Of a stretch of 64,000 bases of DNA, positions 52,209-62,536 are shown piece after piece. The stretch spans positions 3,030,001-3,094,000 of the forward strand of contig NZ_CP008852.1 in assembly GCF_000725345.1 (NCBI RefSeq), written 5' to 3'. Source of the DNA: Pelosinus sp. UFO1. GTDB lineage: Bacteria > Bacillota > Negativicutes > DSM-13327. Numbering within the stretch: position 1 is the first letter of the stretch; each line of letters starts with the position of its first letter. Made by a program: the position numbers and the translations under genes. The notes under the pieces were generated by a model. The model did not search any database. It saw nothing but the letters and a program-made list of their open reading frames with translations, and had not been told where the DNA came from.

Positions 52209-52945
52209 TTCTCCTCTCCAACAGGAAAATCACCTTTTAATCTAGTTGCAGGATCAATCGGTTTGCCTTTTTCTCTTACTTCAAAGTAAAGGACTGGAGT
52301 ATTTATCATACCACTCTTGCCTACCTTAGCTACGACTTGCCCTTGGCTGATTAGGTCTCCTTGATGTACTAACACTTCCCCTAAATGTCCATAAAGTGTC
52401 TCAATATCTTGGCTGTGTTCAATAATTAATACTTTTCCCAACTGAGCACTGTCTGTAATTATTTTAACCTTACCAGGCGCGACAGCCCTCACATTGGTTC
52501 CAATTGCTGCTTCAATATCAATTCCTTCGTGCATCATTTCTTGTTTCAGTACTGGGTGAACTCCCCAGCCAAAAGGAGCTATTATTTTCCCGCTGACAGG
52601 CTTATTCATATACAATAAAGGATCCGCAGGTTTCGACACCGTTGTCTGCACTTTTTTTAGCACTGATAAATCAATGCTTGGCGGAACACGGCTAATGATT
52701 TGTTCTAGTACATAGTTAATATCTGTCTGTGTTGATAAAGTATAATGAACCCCATCATCTACCATTTTTCCAAGGGTAGTTTCTGATATATGAGCACAGT
52801 AAACAACAGTAAACAAAACACCTGCCACTACTGTCTTTTTTAACCAACTATAATCAGATGGCTCATCTTGATACTGCCATGAATAATCATACCCTCTATT
52901 CTCTTCTGCTCTATTTTTTTTCCACCTACTCCACAGCCTCGCCAT
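52205..52945 (-). CDS. spoIVFA: SpoIVFA-like M23-family protein, degenerate site
   Basis: 246 residues from the ATG at 52945 (GGGGGGTG upstream). A basic/acidic N-terminal part and one membrane helix (about 35-52) precede a LytM/M23 fold (about 130-245). HEGID and LYGHLG keep two zinc-ligand positions, but the usual H-x-H near the end reads LYF, so one His is lost and peptidase activity is doubtful. SpoIVFA in Bacillus scaffolds and inhibits SpoIVFB. Coupled to spoIVFB by a 4-nt overlap. Confidence 0.85.
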   Translation of the reverse strand: MARLWSRWKKNRAEENRGYDYSWQYQDEPSDYSWLKKTVVAGVLFTVVYCAHISETTLGKMVDDGVHYTLSTQTDINYVLEQIISRVPPSIDLSVLKKVQTTVSKPADPLLYMNKPVSGKIIAPFGWGVHPVLKQEMMHEGIDIEAAIGTNVRAVAPGKVKIITDSAQLGKVLIIEHSQDIETLYGHLGEVLVHQGDLISQGQVVAKVGKSGMINTPVLYFEVREKGKPIDPATRLKGDFPVGEEK

Positions 52946-53018
52946 ATAGACACCCCCCGCACAGCACATACTACTACAAATATATATGAGCAGTGAAAGG
53001 TAATATATGCTTAGAATA

Positions 53019-53119
53019 TAAGAAAAGACTTGGCTTGTGCCAAATCCTCGGACGCAGGCAGAAGCCTTAGTCGTTCTTACTTGGAATCAAGAAAGTGTTA
53101 TACTTTCTGATTCCGTAAA
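53019..53119 (+). repeat. Dispersed 101-bp element, copy C
   Basis: It matches copy A (8029-8129) at 95 of 101 positions with no gaps, in the same orientation relative to the adjoining terminator (here that of rodA). Confidence 0.92.
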
Positions 53120-53148
53120 AGAGATGCGCCAAGTGGCGCATCTCTTTA
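53117..53148 (-). terminator. Intrinsic terminator of rodA
   Basis: AAAGAGATGCGCC and GGCGCATCTCTTT form a 13-bp stem with a 4-nt loop, followed by TTT and then repeat copy C. Confidence 0.88.
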
Positions 53149-53159
53149 TCGCTAGGCTT

Positions 53160-54266
53160 TTAAAACATAATTTTCTGCCTACGCATATATATATTTAGTA
53201 GTATCCCAATACTAACCATATTGGTCGTAAGAGCACTAACTCCATAACTCATGAGAGGTAAAGGGATACCTGTTACTGGCATAATGCCAGCAGTCATGCC
53301 TACATTAACTAATACATGAAAGGTCAGCATAGAAGTAATACCAGTAGCTAGCAAGGTTCCAAAATTATCTTTCGCTGCTCCAGCAATTTTTACACCGCGA
53401 TATAGTAAAATAAAATACAATAATAAGATAAGGATTGCTCCGATGAAGCCAAGTTCTTCCCCAATTACCGCAAAAATAAAATCCGTATGATTTTCCGGCA
53501 AAAAATTCAGTTGACTTTGCGTGCCGCCAAACAAGCCCTTACCAAATAACATCCCTGATCCAATGGCTATTTTCGATTGTATGATATGGTAACCAGAACC
53601 TAAAGGATCCACATTGGGATCGAGAAAAACAGATAGTCGCATTTTTTGATAGTCCTTTAAAAAATGCCAAAAAATAGGCATAAAAGCGGCGCCTGCCCCA
53701 AAAATTATCATTAAATGCTTATTTTTAATACCTGCAATAAAAAGCATACCAAATAAAATTGCTAAGAATACCAGAGAAGTTCCAAGGTCAGGTTGCTTCA
53801 ATACCAATAAGAATGGAATTCCAACATACAAAAAGATCGGAATTAAATCTTTAAATGAATTTAGCTTTCCCGCCTTTTTATCAAGCAAATCCGCCAGGGC
53901 AATAATCATAATCAATTTAGAAAATTCGGAAGGCTGCAGACTAATCGGACCAATTTGTATCCAACGCTGGGCACCCAAAGCCGATTGACCGATAAACATA
54001 ACCGCTAATAACATGATTAAATTGATAAAATATAACCCATTCGCAAATTTCGATAAGATTTTATAATCAAAATTAAGTATAACAAAAATGATTATAATAT
54101 TAAACACTGCAAATAGACCTTGACGTTCCACATACCAGTATCGTTCTTCGCCAGGAGTATTTATGTGAGTTGCACTTCCGATAATTACTAAACTTATTAA
54201 GATAAGTAGAGTTACCGTAGCAATTGTAATAAAATCTAAATTCCGTAATAACCTGCGATTTAACAT
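53160..54266 (-). CDS. rodA: RodA/SEDS peptidoglycan glycosyltransferase
   Basis: 368 residues with about ten membrane helices. LQPSEFSK, LKQPDLGTS, NFLPENHTDFIFAVIGEE and MPVTGIPLPLMSYG are conserved SEDS motifs. RodA polymerises glycan strands in partnership with PBP2, encoded 2 kb away as mrdA. It follows minE behind a terminator. FtsW and SpoVE are alternatives; context favours RodA. Confidence 0.93.
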   Translation of the reverse strand: MLNRRLLRNLDFITIATVTLLILISLVIIGSATHINTPGEERYWYVERQGLFAVFNIIIIFVILNFDYKILSKFANGLYFINLIMLLAVMFIGQSALGAQRWIQIGPISLQPSEFSKLIMIIALADLLDKKAGKLNSFKDLIPIFLYVGIPFLLVLKQPDLGTSLVFLAILFGMLFIAGIKNKHLMIIFGAGAAFMPIFWHFLKDYQKMRLSVFLDPNVDPLGSGYHIIQSKIAIGSGMLFGKGLFGGTQSQLNFLPENHTDFIFAVIGEELGFIGAILILLLYFILLYRGVKIAGAAKDNFGTLLATGITSMLTFHVLVNVGMTAGIMPVTGIPLPLMSYGVSALTTNMVSIGILLNIYMRRQKIMF

Positions 54267-54335
54267 TCCTTACACTTACCTTCCATAGCAAAAGTCATTC
54301 CTATATTATAATATCATTTCCCAATTCCGTCCACT

Positions 54336-54366
54336 TAAAAAGGCACAGTATGTAATACCGTGCCTT
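54336..54366 (-). terminator. Intrinsic terminator of minC-minD-minE
   Basis: AAGGCAC and GTGCCTT enclose an inner GTAT/ATAC pair, followed on the minus strand by TTTTT. Confidence 0.8.
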
Positions 54367-54435
54367 GGTAATTTTTGCCCAATGAATAGTCTTACAAAAA
54401 TTACAATTTTGATCAATTAGAACTCTACCTACTCT

Positions 54436-54714
54436 TTAACCTTTTGGGGTTCCGCCTCTTTTCATACTCGTCACAGGAATATTAGCGACTAGGGTTACGG
54501 ATGAATCCGTATGAGTAAGGCTAACCTCCATACACTTTTCATTAATATCCATATAGTTAGATATAGCTCTAAACATATCATCTTTTAATGTTTCCATTAA
54601 TTGTGGCGAAACATTTACACGATCATGTACCAATACTAATCGTAGACGTTCCTTGGCAACATCTTTCGAGCAAGAAGACTCTTTGCCAAAAAGTCTTTGA
54701 ATTAAATCAAGCAT
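54436..54714 (-). CDS. minE: Cell-division topological specificity factor MinE
   Basis: 92 residues from the second ATG (GGGGGG 6 nt upstream; the first ATG abuts the RBS). It has an amphipathic N-terminus (MLDLIQRLFG), a MinD-binding segment (KERLRLVLVHDR) and a C-terminal topological domain. MinE drives MinCD oscillation; Bacillus lacks it and uses DivIVA. It is 12 nt behind minD. Confidence 0.95.
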   Translation of the reverse strand: MLDLIQRLFGKESSCSKDVAKERLRLVLVHDRVNVSPQLMETLKDDMFRAISNYMDINEKCMEVSLTHTDSSVTLVANIPVTSMKRGGTPKG

Positions 54715-54725
54715 TTTCATCCCCC

Positions 54726-55517
54726 CTAAAAATTAAACATTTTTTTTAGTTTAACAAAAAATCCATCGTTTTCTTCAATGGACATTAAAGGCACATTTTC
54801 ACCTGTTAAACGCCTTACAATATTTTTATATGCTGTACTTGCTTGGGATACAGGATTAGCAACTGCTGGTTCCCCTCGATTTGTAGAAACAACAATATAA
54901 TCGTCTTCTGGTATAATTCCGAGTAAATCGATAGCCAAAATTTCGATAATATCATCAATACTCATCATATCGCCTTTTTTAACCATCTTGGGACGAATCC
55001 GATTTACAATCAATTTCGGATTATGTTTCCCCTCTGATTCTAGTAGCCCAATAATACGGTCGGCATCACGCACTGCTGAAACCTCCGGGGTAGTAACAAT
55101 GATCGCCCGATCAGCACCAGCAATTGCATTTTTAAAGCCTTGTTCAATACCCGCGGGACAATCAATGATAACAAAATCGAAATCTTCTTTTAGTTCATCA
55201 CACAATTTTTTCATTTGTTCTGGAGTTACTGCATTTTTATCCCGGGTTTGAGCAGCAGGCAAAAGGTATAAAGATTCATACCGTTTATCACGAATTAATG
55301 CCTGCTTTAATCGACAATTCCCGTCTGTCACATCAATTAAATCATATACAATTCGATTTTCCAGGCCCATAACTACATCTAAATTACGTAATCCAATATC
55401 TGTATCCACCAATACTACTTTCTTACCTAACAGCGCAAAACCTGTACCTATATTGGCAGTTGTAGTCGTTTTTCCAACTCCACCCTTACCAGACGTTATA
55501 ACAATAACTTCCCCCAT
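54726..55517 (-). CDS. minD: Septum-site ATPase MinD
   Basis: 263 residues. Deviant Walker A KGGVGKTTTT near the N-terminus, switch DTDIGLRNLD and DFVIIDCPAG are visible, and the C-terminus ends in an amphipathic membrane-targeting helix (GFFVKLKKMFNF). It recruits MinC to the membrane to prevent polar division. The second ATG has AGGAGG 6 nt upstream and is preferred. Confidence 0.97.
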   Translation of the reverse strand: MGEVIVITSGKGGVGKTTTTANIGTGFALLGKKVVLVDTDIGLRNLDVVMGLENRIVYDLIDVTDGNCRLKQALIRDKRYESLYLLPAAQTRDKNAVTPEQMKKLCDELKEDFDFVIIDCPAGIEQGFKNAIAGADRAIIVTTPEVSAVRDADRIIGLLESEGKHNPKLIVNRIRPKMVKKGDMMSIDDIIEILAIDLLGIIPEDDYIVVSTNRGEPAVANPVSQASTAYKNIVRRLTGENVPLMSIEENDGFFVKLKKMFNF

Positions 55518-55538
55518 GTACATCCTCCTATAGATAGA

Positions 55539-56147
55539 TTAATCTATCTTCTTTATAATTACAGTTCCATCTTCAATCAGTGCTACCTCTGCTTCTGTAG
55601 GATCCTCCAAATGATCTGGAGCCCTAGCTATTAAGTCTGCAATTCGGATTTGTGAGGCTAAAAGCCGCTGCGCAGTAATTGTCGCTTTACTATCACCATA
55701 TGCCCCAGCATAAACTAACCCACGACAAGTTCCATTTATGACAATATTCCCCCCCGCTATTATCTTTGCACCGGGGTTAACATCGCCTTCAATAACCACT
55801 GAACCTTGGTGTATAACTTCCTGTCCGCTGCGTATAGTTTTACTAATGACTAAATTTTGTATCTCTTGAGGCTCAAACGTAGTATTTTCCTCATCGGCAC
55901 ATTGCTCTTTTGCTTCATAAAAAACTAAACCATAATTAGCTAACACTTTACTTAAATCTTCTTGTTCCTCTGAAGAAAGAATACGCACTGCCTTTAGTAC
56001 TTCTACCTTTGTCCCTTTTGTAAAAAAGTCAACTGCAGACTCCAACTTAGCCTTTAAATTTTCTAGAATGAGTTCAAACTCTACCGATTGATCAAGCACT
56101 AGCTGCAATCCATTTCTGCTGCCCTTAAATATTACATATTCGCGCAT
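55539..56147 (-). CDS. minC: Septum-site inhibitor MinC
   Basis: 202 residues from the ATG at 56147 (GGGAG 6 nt upstream). An N-terminal FtsZ-interacting part (about 1-95) is followed by the MinC beta-helix with repeated Gly motifs (SGQEVIHQGSVVIEGDVNPGA; GGNIVINGTCRG; AGAYGD). It inhibits FtsZ ring assembly near the poles. First gene of minC-minD-minE. Confidence 0.95.
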   Translation of the reverse strand: MREYVIFKGSRNGLQLVLDQSVEFELILENLKAKLESAVDFFTKGTKVEVLKAVRILSSEEQEDLSKVLANYGLVFYEAKEQCADEENTTFEPQEIQNLVISKTIRSGQEVIHQGSVVIEGDVNPGAKIIAGGNIVINGTCRGLVYAGAYGDSKATITAQRLLASQIRIADLIARAPDHLEDPTEAEVALIEDGTVIIKKID

Positions 56148-56257
56148 GTCCATCTCCCAAGTATTGTACAAGTTATATATTATCTGCCACTAAGAATTCG
56201 CGATTTTCATCAATATTCCTGCCAAAAATAAGAAGTTAATTTAAGAAAGTGAAATTA

Positions 56258-56288
56258 GTAAAAAGGACTTGGCATTCGCCAAGTCCTT
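56258..56288 (-). terminator. Intrinsic terminator of mrdA
   Basis: AAAGGACTTGGC and GCCAAGTCCTTT form a 12-bp stem with a 4-nt loop and a T tail. The GACTTGGC/GCCAAGTC core is the same as in repeat copies A and C. Confidence 0.92.
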
Positions 56289-56290
56289 TC

Positions 56291-58147
56291 TTATAATGCA
56301 GTCTGCGGTTTATAGGTCTGAGGTGCTTCAACAGGAGCCTGATTAATATTAAAGGCAGCCTCCATAATTTTCCTAGCAATTGGAGCTGCAGACCCTGCTC
56401 CAAAGCCACCTTGTTCTACAATAACTACAACGACAATACTTGGATCTTCATAAGGACCGTAAGCAATAAACCAGCCATGATCGCTCCCATGGGGATTCTC
56501 TGCTGTCCCTGTTTTTCCGGCAATTGACACAGGAAAGTTTTGAAAGGCTTGGGCAGCTGTCCCTCCCTCAAGAGCTACATCTCTAAGAGACTCACGGATA
56601 AGCCCTAAAGTTTTGGGAGAGATCTGGATATTGCCTACTTCTTCAGGTCCAAAGGTCTGAATCGTGTCCCCATTATCTGAACTAATCTTATTGACCACGT
56701 ATGGGCGATATCGATGACCGCCATTTGCAATTTCACTCATTAAAACGGCAACCTGCAGGGGAGTTACTAACTGAAACCCTTGGCCAATAGCAGCATCAAA
56801 TGTTTCTGACAAATACCATTCCTCACCATATACCTTTTCCTTATATCGTTGGTTGGCTACCAATCCATCCGATTCTCCTTGCAATTGTATACCAGTTAAT
56901 GCACCTAATCCAAACATGCGAGCATATTTTTCTAAGTTGTCGATACCTAAGCGATTACCCATTTCATAAAAATAAACATTATCTGATTTAGTTAGAGCTT
57001 CTTTAAAATTAATCCAACCTAGAGCCTCACCTTCAGCATTTCCTTTAGCAATAATCCAGTGCTTACCTGTATCCAGTATTTTTTCTTCGGGAGTGACTTT
57101 ACCTAATTCTAAGGCTGCCGCACCCGTAACTATTTTAAAAGTGGAACCAGGGGGATATTCCCCGGAAATAACTTTATTATCCATAGGGTTATTAGGATTT
57201 TCATTTAACATCTTCCAATCCTTACTCGAAATACCCCCTGAAAATAAATTAGGATTAAAGGTTGGCCTACTTACCATGGCCAAAATTTCACCTGTCTTAG
57301 GATTCATAGCAATAGCTGCAGCTGCTTTAGCATTACGAAATTCGCTCTTAGTCTGCAAATATGTAAGCTGTTCATCAATAGCGACCTCGGCTGCTTTTTG
57401 TATTCGGTAATCAATTGTTAGTGTCAAATTTTTCCCTGGAACGGTTTCCTTGCGCCCTAGTACATTTACTGGTCGCCCCGTTACATCAACTTCAACTTGA
57501 TTACCTCCGTCAACACCACGTAATTCACGATCATACATCTTCTCTAAGCCAAATTTACCGACAATATCTCCTGTCTTATACTCATTGGCCTTTGGATTTG
57601 TTTTTGCTTTTAATTTTGCCTTTTCTAGTTCGTCATCATTGATTTCACTCACATATCCAAATAAATGAGCCGCTAACTCATTGTTGACATAATTGCGAAT
57701 CGGTTGAATTTCAATCACTACTCCAGGTAGTTCTGCACGTCGTTCTTCAATTTTGGTTACAATATCTTGACCAATATCTGATTTGATACGCACCGGCTCA
57801 AACTTTCCATTATGTTGGCTAAGTTTCGTCTTAATCTCATCGATGGGCATATTTAAAATACTAGCCACTTTAGCAATAATTTCATCAGGAACAGGTCCTG
57901 TAAGAGGCAGTATTGACACTGTAAAACCAGGGCGATTCGAAACCAGTGGAACTCCGTTCCGATCATAAAACATTCCACGGGGAGCCATAATAGGAGCTAG
58001 CCTAATACGATTTCCATCAGCTTTTTGTCCATAATACTTTCCCTGAACCACTTGCAAGTATCCCAAACGACTGATCAATGCTACAAATACTAATATAATA
58101 ATAATTGCCAATACATCCAGTCTGTAATTTGATCGTTTTACCAACAT
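56291..58147 (-). CDS. mrdA: Penicillin-binding protein 2
   Basis: 618 residues. One membrane helix (about 12-30), a dimerisation region, then the transpeptidase with PGSTFK (catalytic Ser-x-x-Lys), SDN and KTGTAE. PBP2 crosslinks peptidoglycan in the elongasome with RodA. It stands at the end of the mre row; length and motif spacing are normal. Confidence 0.96.
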   Translation of the reverse strand: MLVKRSNYRLDVLAIIIILVFVALISRLGYLQVVQGKYYGQKADGNRIRLAPIMAPRGMFYDRNGVPLVSNRPGFTVSILPLTGPVPDEIIAKVASILNMPIDEIKTKLSQHNGKFEPVRIKSDIGQDIVTKIEERRAELPGVVIEIQPIRNYVNNELAAHLFGYVSEINDDELEKAKLKAKTNPKANEYKTGDIVGKFGLEKMYDRELRGVDGGNQVEVDVTGRPVNVLGRKETVPGKNLTLTIDYRIQKAAEVAIDEQLTYLQTKSEFRNAKAAAAIAMNPKTGEILAMVSRPTFNPNLFSGGISSKDWKMLNENPNNPMDNKVISGEYPPGSTFKIVTGAAALELGKVTPEEKILDTGKHWIIAKGNAEGEALGWINFKEALTKSDNVYFYEMGNRLGIDNLEKYARMFGLGALTGIQLQGESDGLVANQRYKEKVYGEEWYLSETFDAAIGQGFQLVTPLQVAVLMSEIANGGHRYRPYVVNKISSDNGDTIQTFGPEEVGNIQISPKTLGLIRESLRDVALEGGTAAQAFQNFPVSIAGKTGTAENPHGSDHGWFIAYGPYEDPSIVVVVIVEQGGFGAGSAAPIARKIMEAAFNINQAPVEAPQTYKPQTAL

Positions 58148-58214
58148 GATTACAACCTCCCTTCTTCCAGATATTACAGTAAATAAACGTAAGGAAAATG
58201 CTCACCAACTTTTA

Positions 58215-58306
58215 ACAATAGGATATTCTGAACCACAAAGACACAAAGGATATTCTAGATTACTCCCTTTGTGTTTCAATTAGCGCGTATTGTGTCTTTG
58301 TGGCTC
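58215..58306. repeat. Inverted repeat with CACAAAGACACAA arms
   Basis: CCACAAAGACACAA and TTGTGTCTTTGTGG flank about 60 nt, with an inner ACACAAAGG/CCCTTTGTGT pair, giving a long imperfect hairpin between mreD and mrdA. The same motif type occurs at 43697-43735. Confidence 0.85.
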
Positions 58307-58328
58307 ATAAAACCCCATATGATCACTT

Positions 58329-58355
58329 AAAAGGACTTGGCTATGCAAGTCCTTT
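58329..58355 (-). terminator. Intrinsic terminator of mreB-mreC-mreD
   Basis: AAAGGACTTG and CAAGTCCTTT pair around a 6-nt loop on the minus strand, followed by TTAA; a weaker relative of the terminator at 56258. Confidence 0.6.
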
Positions 58356-58394
58356 ACGCAGCTCTCAGGAAATGAAATCTTATTGTTCCCTTTT

Positions 58395-58880
58395 TTATTC
58401 TGCTGTGAATTTAACCACTCGGTAAACAATATGGTGTACCGGGATAGCTATAATCAGATTATAGCCAACCAGCGGTACTATATTTTGCAAAAGTGCAGTG
58501 ATAAAGTCAACCTTATGACCTAATAAAATTAACAGTACAACCCCTGCTAGACCATTAAATAAAGTAGCAACTAACGTAGCTAATAGGGGTAATAGCACGT
58601 GTTCCTTAAACACTTTACGTTCAGCCAAACCAAATAAATAGCCTGTAGCCAATTTTGATAAGGTATTAATACCAAAAATACTTCCGGCAACTAAATCTTG
58701 TAATAACCCAGCAAAGAATCCGATTCCTACTCCATTTTCTTTCCCTGACAACAGGGCGCAAGATACAACCGTTACAAGTAACAAGTCGGGGTGAATCCCT
58801 TTAAAAGAAACTAAGGGCAGTAAAGTTGATTGTAAAATAAGGGCGATAAGAAGCAGGCTCAGCCAAATTAATATACTCAT
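58395..58880 (-). CDS. mreD: Rod-shape protein MreD
   Basis: 161 residues, about five membrane helices, and the motif GFFAGLLQDL typical of MreD. It belongs to the MreBCD-PBP2-RodA elongation complex. ATG overlaps the mreC stop by 4 nt. Confidence 0.93.
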   Translation of the reverse strand: MSILIWLSLLLIALILQSTLLPLVSFKGIHPDLLLVTVVSCALLSGKENGVGIGFFAGLLQDLVAGSIFGINTLSKLATGYLFGLAERKVFKEHVLLPLLATLVATLFNGLAGVVLLILLGHKVDFITALLQNIVPLVGYNLIIAIPVHHIVYRVVKFTAE

Positions 58881-59794
58881 CGTCCTACTCCCTGAGATGG
58901 TGCTACTGTCTTTCCAGGAGCGGTAGGGGTAGGAACCGCCACAGGTGGCGGCGGTAGGGTAGGAATAGGTTCACGAGAACCTACGATGACTGAAACCTCT
59001 TCTAGTCTATCAAAATCCACTGCGGGATTCAAGACAGCATATTTTAACAAACCACCCTCTTCATTCACAAGGTCTATCACTTCACCAATTAACAATCCTT
59101 TGGGATAAATTCCACCAAACCCGGATGTAATGAGCTTATCCCCTTTGACAATATCGGCATCACGAGCAATATTTACCATCCGAGGTGTTAAAGGTGTCCC
59201 ACTGTGACCTTCTACAATCGCAGCAACCCTTGATTCAGGTCGTTGCACCAAAGCTCCCACTGCACTACGTGGGTCAAGAACTAACTGTACTTTAGCTACA
59301 TTCGCATATGCTGTTACAACACTACCAATAAGCCCTTGTGGAGCCACTACAGGCATGTCTTTGGTGACACCATCAGCGGTTCCACGATTAATAATAATAG
59401 TACTGGTCCAATTCCCTGGATCACGCCCCACCACTGCAGCAGTGACCAAATCAAACTGAGGCACCCCTTTTTTGTAATCCAACATGGCTTTTAGGCGTGC
59501 ATTCTCGGCCATAACTTCAGTCACATTTAAGTTGTTTTGACGTAGCTCATCATTTTCTGCCCGTAATTTTTGATTATCACGGTATGCAGTCATCAATTCC
59601 CCAGTAGATAAACTAATATTACGGAAAGTGAAACCTACATTAGAGACAACATATTCAACAGGTGCCAAAACAGTGGTAATAATTTTCTCCATAAAGGCAA
59701 ATTTAATTTTACCTTGGGCGAGAGAACTAGCCAGCAAAAAGACGATTACTACAGCCACCAACAGGATGACCGTCTTTTTGTGAAACAAACGCAC
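58877..59794 (-). CDS. mreC: Rod-shape protein MreC
   Basis: 305 residues from a GTG (AGAGGAG upstream). One membrane helix (about 8-26), a coiled coil (ENDELRQNNLNVTEVMAENA region) and the beta-domain with VTAAVVGRDPGNW and DRLEEVSVIV. The C-terminus is Pro-rich (PTLPPPPVAVPTPTAP), an extension of about 25 residues beyond the fold. It links MreB to PBP2. Confidence 0.95.
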   Translation of the reverse strand: MRLFHKKTVILLVAVVIVFLLASSLAQGKIKFAFMEKIITTVLAPVEYVVSNVGFTFRNISLSTGELMTAYRDNQKLRAENDELRQNNLNVTEVMAENARLKAMLDYKKGVPQFDLVTAAVVGRDPGNWTSTIIINRGTADGVTKDMPVVAPQGLIGSVVTAYANVAKVQLVLDPRSAVGALVQRPESRVAAIVEGHSGTPLTPRMVNIARDADIVKGDKLITSGFGGIYPKGLLIGEVIDLVNEEGGLLKYAVLNPAVDFDRLEEVSVIVGSREPIPTLPPPPVAVPTPTAPGKTVAPSQGVGR

Positions 59795-59818
59795 TAGTGT
59801 AAGCTCCTCTCTATCCTT

Positions 59819-60868
<1,050 letters not shown>

Positions 60869-60906
60869 TCAATAAGCAAGTATATATATCTTGCTACTTA
60901 ACAAAT

Positions 60907-61608
60907 TCATTCTATTATTCCCTTTTCTTTAAGGCTAACATACTTGTTATCGCCTATAATTACGTGATCTAACACAGAAATTCCTAAAATTTTCCCTGCA
61001 TCCACTAATTTTCGAGTAAGTACAATATCCTCTGAACTTGGAGTTGGATCTCCACTTGGATGATTATGTGCTAAGATAACAGAAGCCGCTGCATGATGAA
61101 TGACCTCGCGAAATAATTCGCGGGGATGCACAATAGAGGCATTTAAACTGCCAATCGAAATCGTTGGGGTCGCTAATACATGATTTTTAGTCGATAAGAG
61201 TAACACAATAAAATGTTCTCTTGATTCGTAGCGCAGCCTAGGCATCAGCAAATTAGCAGCATCTTGCGGGGAGCGAATAATCACTCTTTGCCCCGATGAT
61301 AAGCTATTTAGCCTTTTACCAATTTCAATAGCGGCTGCAACAGTTACTGCTTTTGCTGGACCGATCCCTTTTATTTTACTAATCTCCTGAGGTCCAATAC
61401 CTGAAAGAGCAGCAATACCTAAGTCTTCATACTTTTTTAAAAGTCGTTCGGCAACTCGCAAAACAGAATCATTTTTTGTGCCTGTTCTAAGTAAAATGGC
61501 CAATAATTCAGCATTACTTAAAGCTTGAGCACCTTTTGTTAGCATTTTTTCCCTTGGTCTTTCTTCTTGTGGCAATTGTTTTATCATGAGTGGCTTACTG
61601 TCATTCAT
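60907..61608 (-). CDS. radC: RadC/JAMM-domain protein
   Basis: 233 residues. N-terminal HhH-like part (ISKIKGIGPAKA) and C-terminal JAMM zinc motif HNHPSGDPTPSSED. Despite its name, a repair role is not established. The ATG overlaps the maf stop by 4 nt (ATGA). It lies upstream of mreB as in Bacillus. Confidence 0.95.
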   Translation of the reverse strand: MNDSKPLMIKQLPQEERPREKMLTKGAQALSNAELLAILLRTGTKNDSVLRVAERLLKKYEDLGIAALSGIGPQEISKIKGIGPAKAVTVAAAIEIGKRLNSLSSGQRVIIRSPQDAANLLMPRLRYESREHFIVLLLSTKNHVLATPTISIGSLNASIVHPRELFREVIHHAAASVILAHNHPSGDPTPSSEDIVLTRKLVDAGKILGISVLDHVIIGDNKYVSLKEKGIIE

Positions 61609-62174
61609 AATAACGTGACACCAGCCTTTAGTAACAAATCGGATATTTTATTGAGTGGTAATCCCACAACATTCGCATAGCAGCCAGTAATACTTTCTAC
61701 CATAAGTGCGCCTATCCCCTGGATAGCATATGCACCAGCCTTGTCCATGGGTTCGCCAGTAGCTAAATAGGCTTCAATCTGCTCACTTTTACTATCCCTC
61801 ATTCTTACAGTGGTAATACCAAAATCAGTCCAAACTTGTTGCGCTGTAACAACAGCAATACCTGTAATCACTTCATGCTCTCTGCCAGCTAGCTCAGTCA
61901 ACATACGCCTAGCATCTCTTTCATCTACAGGTTTGCCATATACTTGTCCATCTAACACCACTATCGTGTCAGCACCAATGACAACATCATTTTGCTGAAC
62001 ATTCGAAAATACATCTAATGCCTTATCTTTTGCCTGTAAAATAGCAAGCTCATGAGGTGGCAAATTCTGTGTATTATCTTCTACCAGGGTACTAGTAATG
62101 GTAATAAATTTACAGCCAACTTGTGTTAAAAGTTCACGGCGTCTTGGTGATGCTGACGCCAAAATAATTGCCAT
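61605..62174 (-). CDS. maf: Maf-type nucleoside triphosphate pyrophosphatase
   Basis: 189 residues. Signature SASPRRRELL at the N-terminus, ADTIVVLDG and KAGAYAIQG are conserved. Maf enzymes hydrolyse dTTP/UTP or modified nucleotides and affect septation in Bacillus. The ATG at 62174 lies 8 nt behind GGAGG; a TTG two codons earlier is less likely. Confidence 0.95.
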   Translation of the reverse strand: MAIILASASPRRRELLTQVGCKFITITSTLVEDNTQNLPPHELAILQAKDKALDVFSNVQQNDVVIGADTIVVLDGQVYGKPVDERDARRMLTELAGREHEVITGIAVVTAQQVWTDFGITTVRMRDSKSEQIEAYLATGEPMDKAGAYAIQGIGALMVESITGCYANVVGLPLNKISDLLLKAGVTLL

Positions 62175-62198
62175 GAGCAAGACCTCCTATGACATAAC

Positions 62199-62471
62199 TC
62201 AAACACGTCTAAATAGCAAAAGAGCTACCACCATGCCTAGAATACTAATTAAATTAGGCTGCAGTGCAAAACCTAACATAAATCTTACAACATACAAATT
62301 GATGGTAACGGGTGGTACATCCAAAATAAGAAAGGTTTTTACTAAATAGGGAGCAAAACCAATTGCAATTTCTGAATGGGAAATGAGTTCTCCTAGAATA
62401 CCCCCAAAGACTGCACCAGTAAGCAAAACTAATATTAACATACCATATCCATTACTTTTACCGCCTCGCAA
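62199..62471 (-). CDS. DUF4321 small membrane protein
   Basis: 90 residues from a TTG (AGGGGG 8 nt upstream). Two hydrophobic segments (about 10-28 and 65-88) and the centre FAPYLVKTFLILDVPPVTINL match DUF4321, a family usually found next to maf. Function is unknown. Confidence 0.82.
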   Translation of the reverse strand: MRGGKSNGYGMLILVLLTGAVFGGILGELISHSEIAIGFAPYLVKTFLILDVPPVTINLYVVRFMLGFALQPNLISILGMVVALLLFRRV

Positions 62472-62536
62472 TATTCTTACCCCCTGTATTTATTATAAGA
62501 TAGTATAAATACATTGAACAATAGTAGTTTTTGCCT

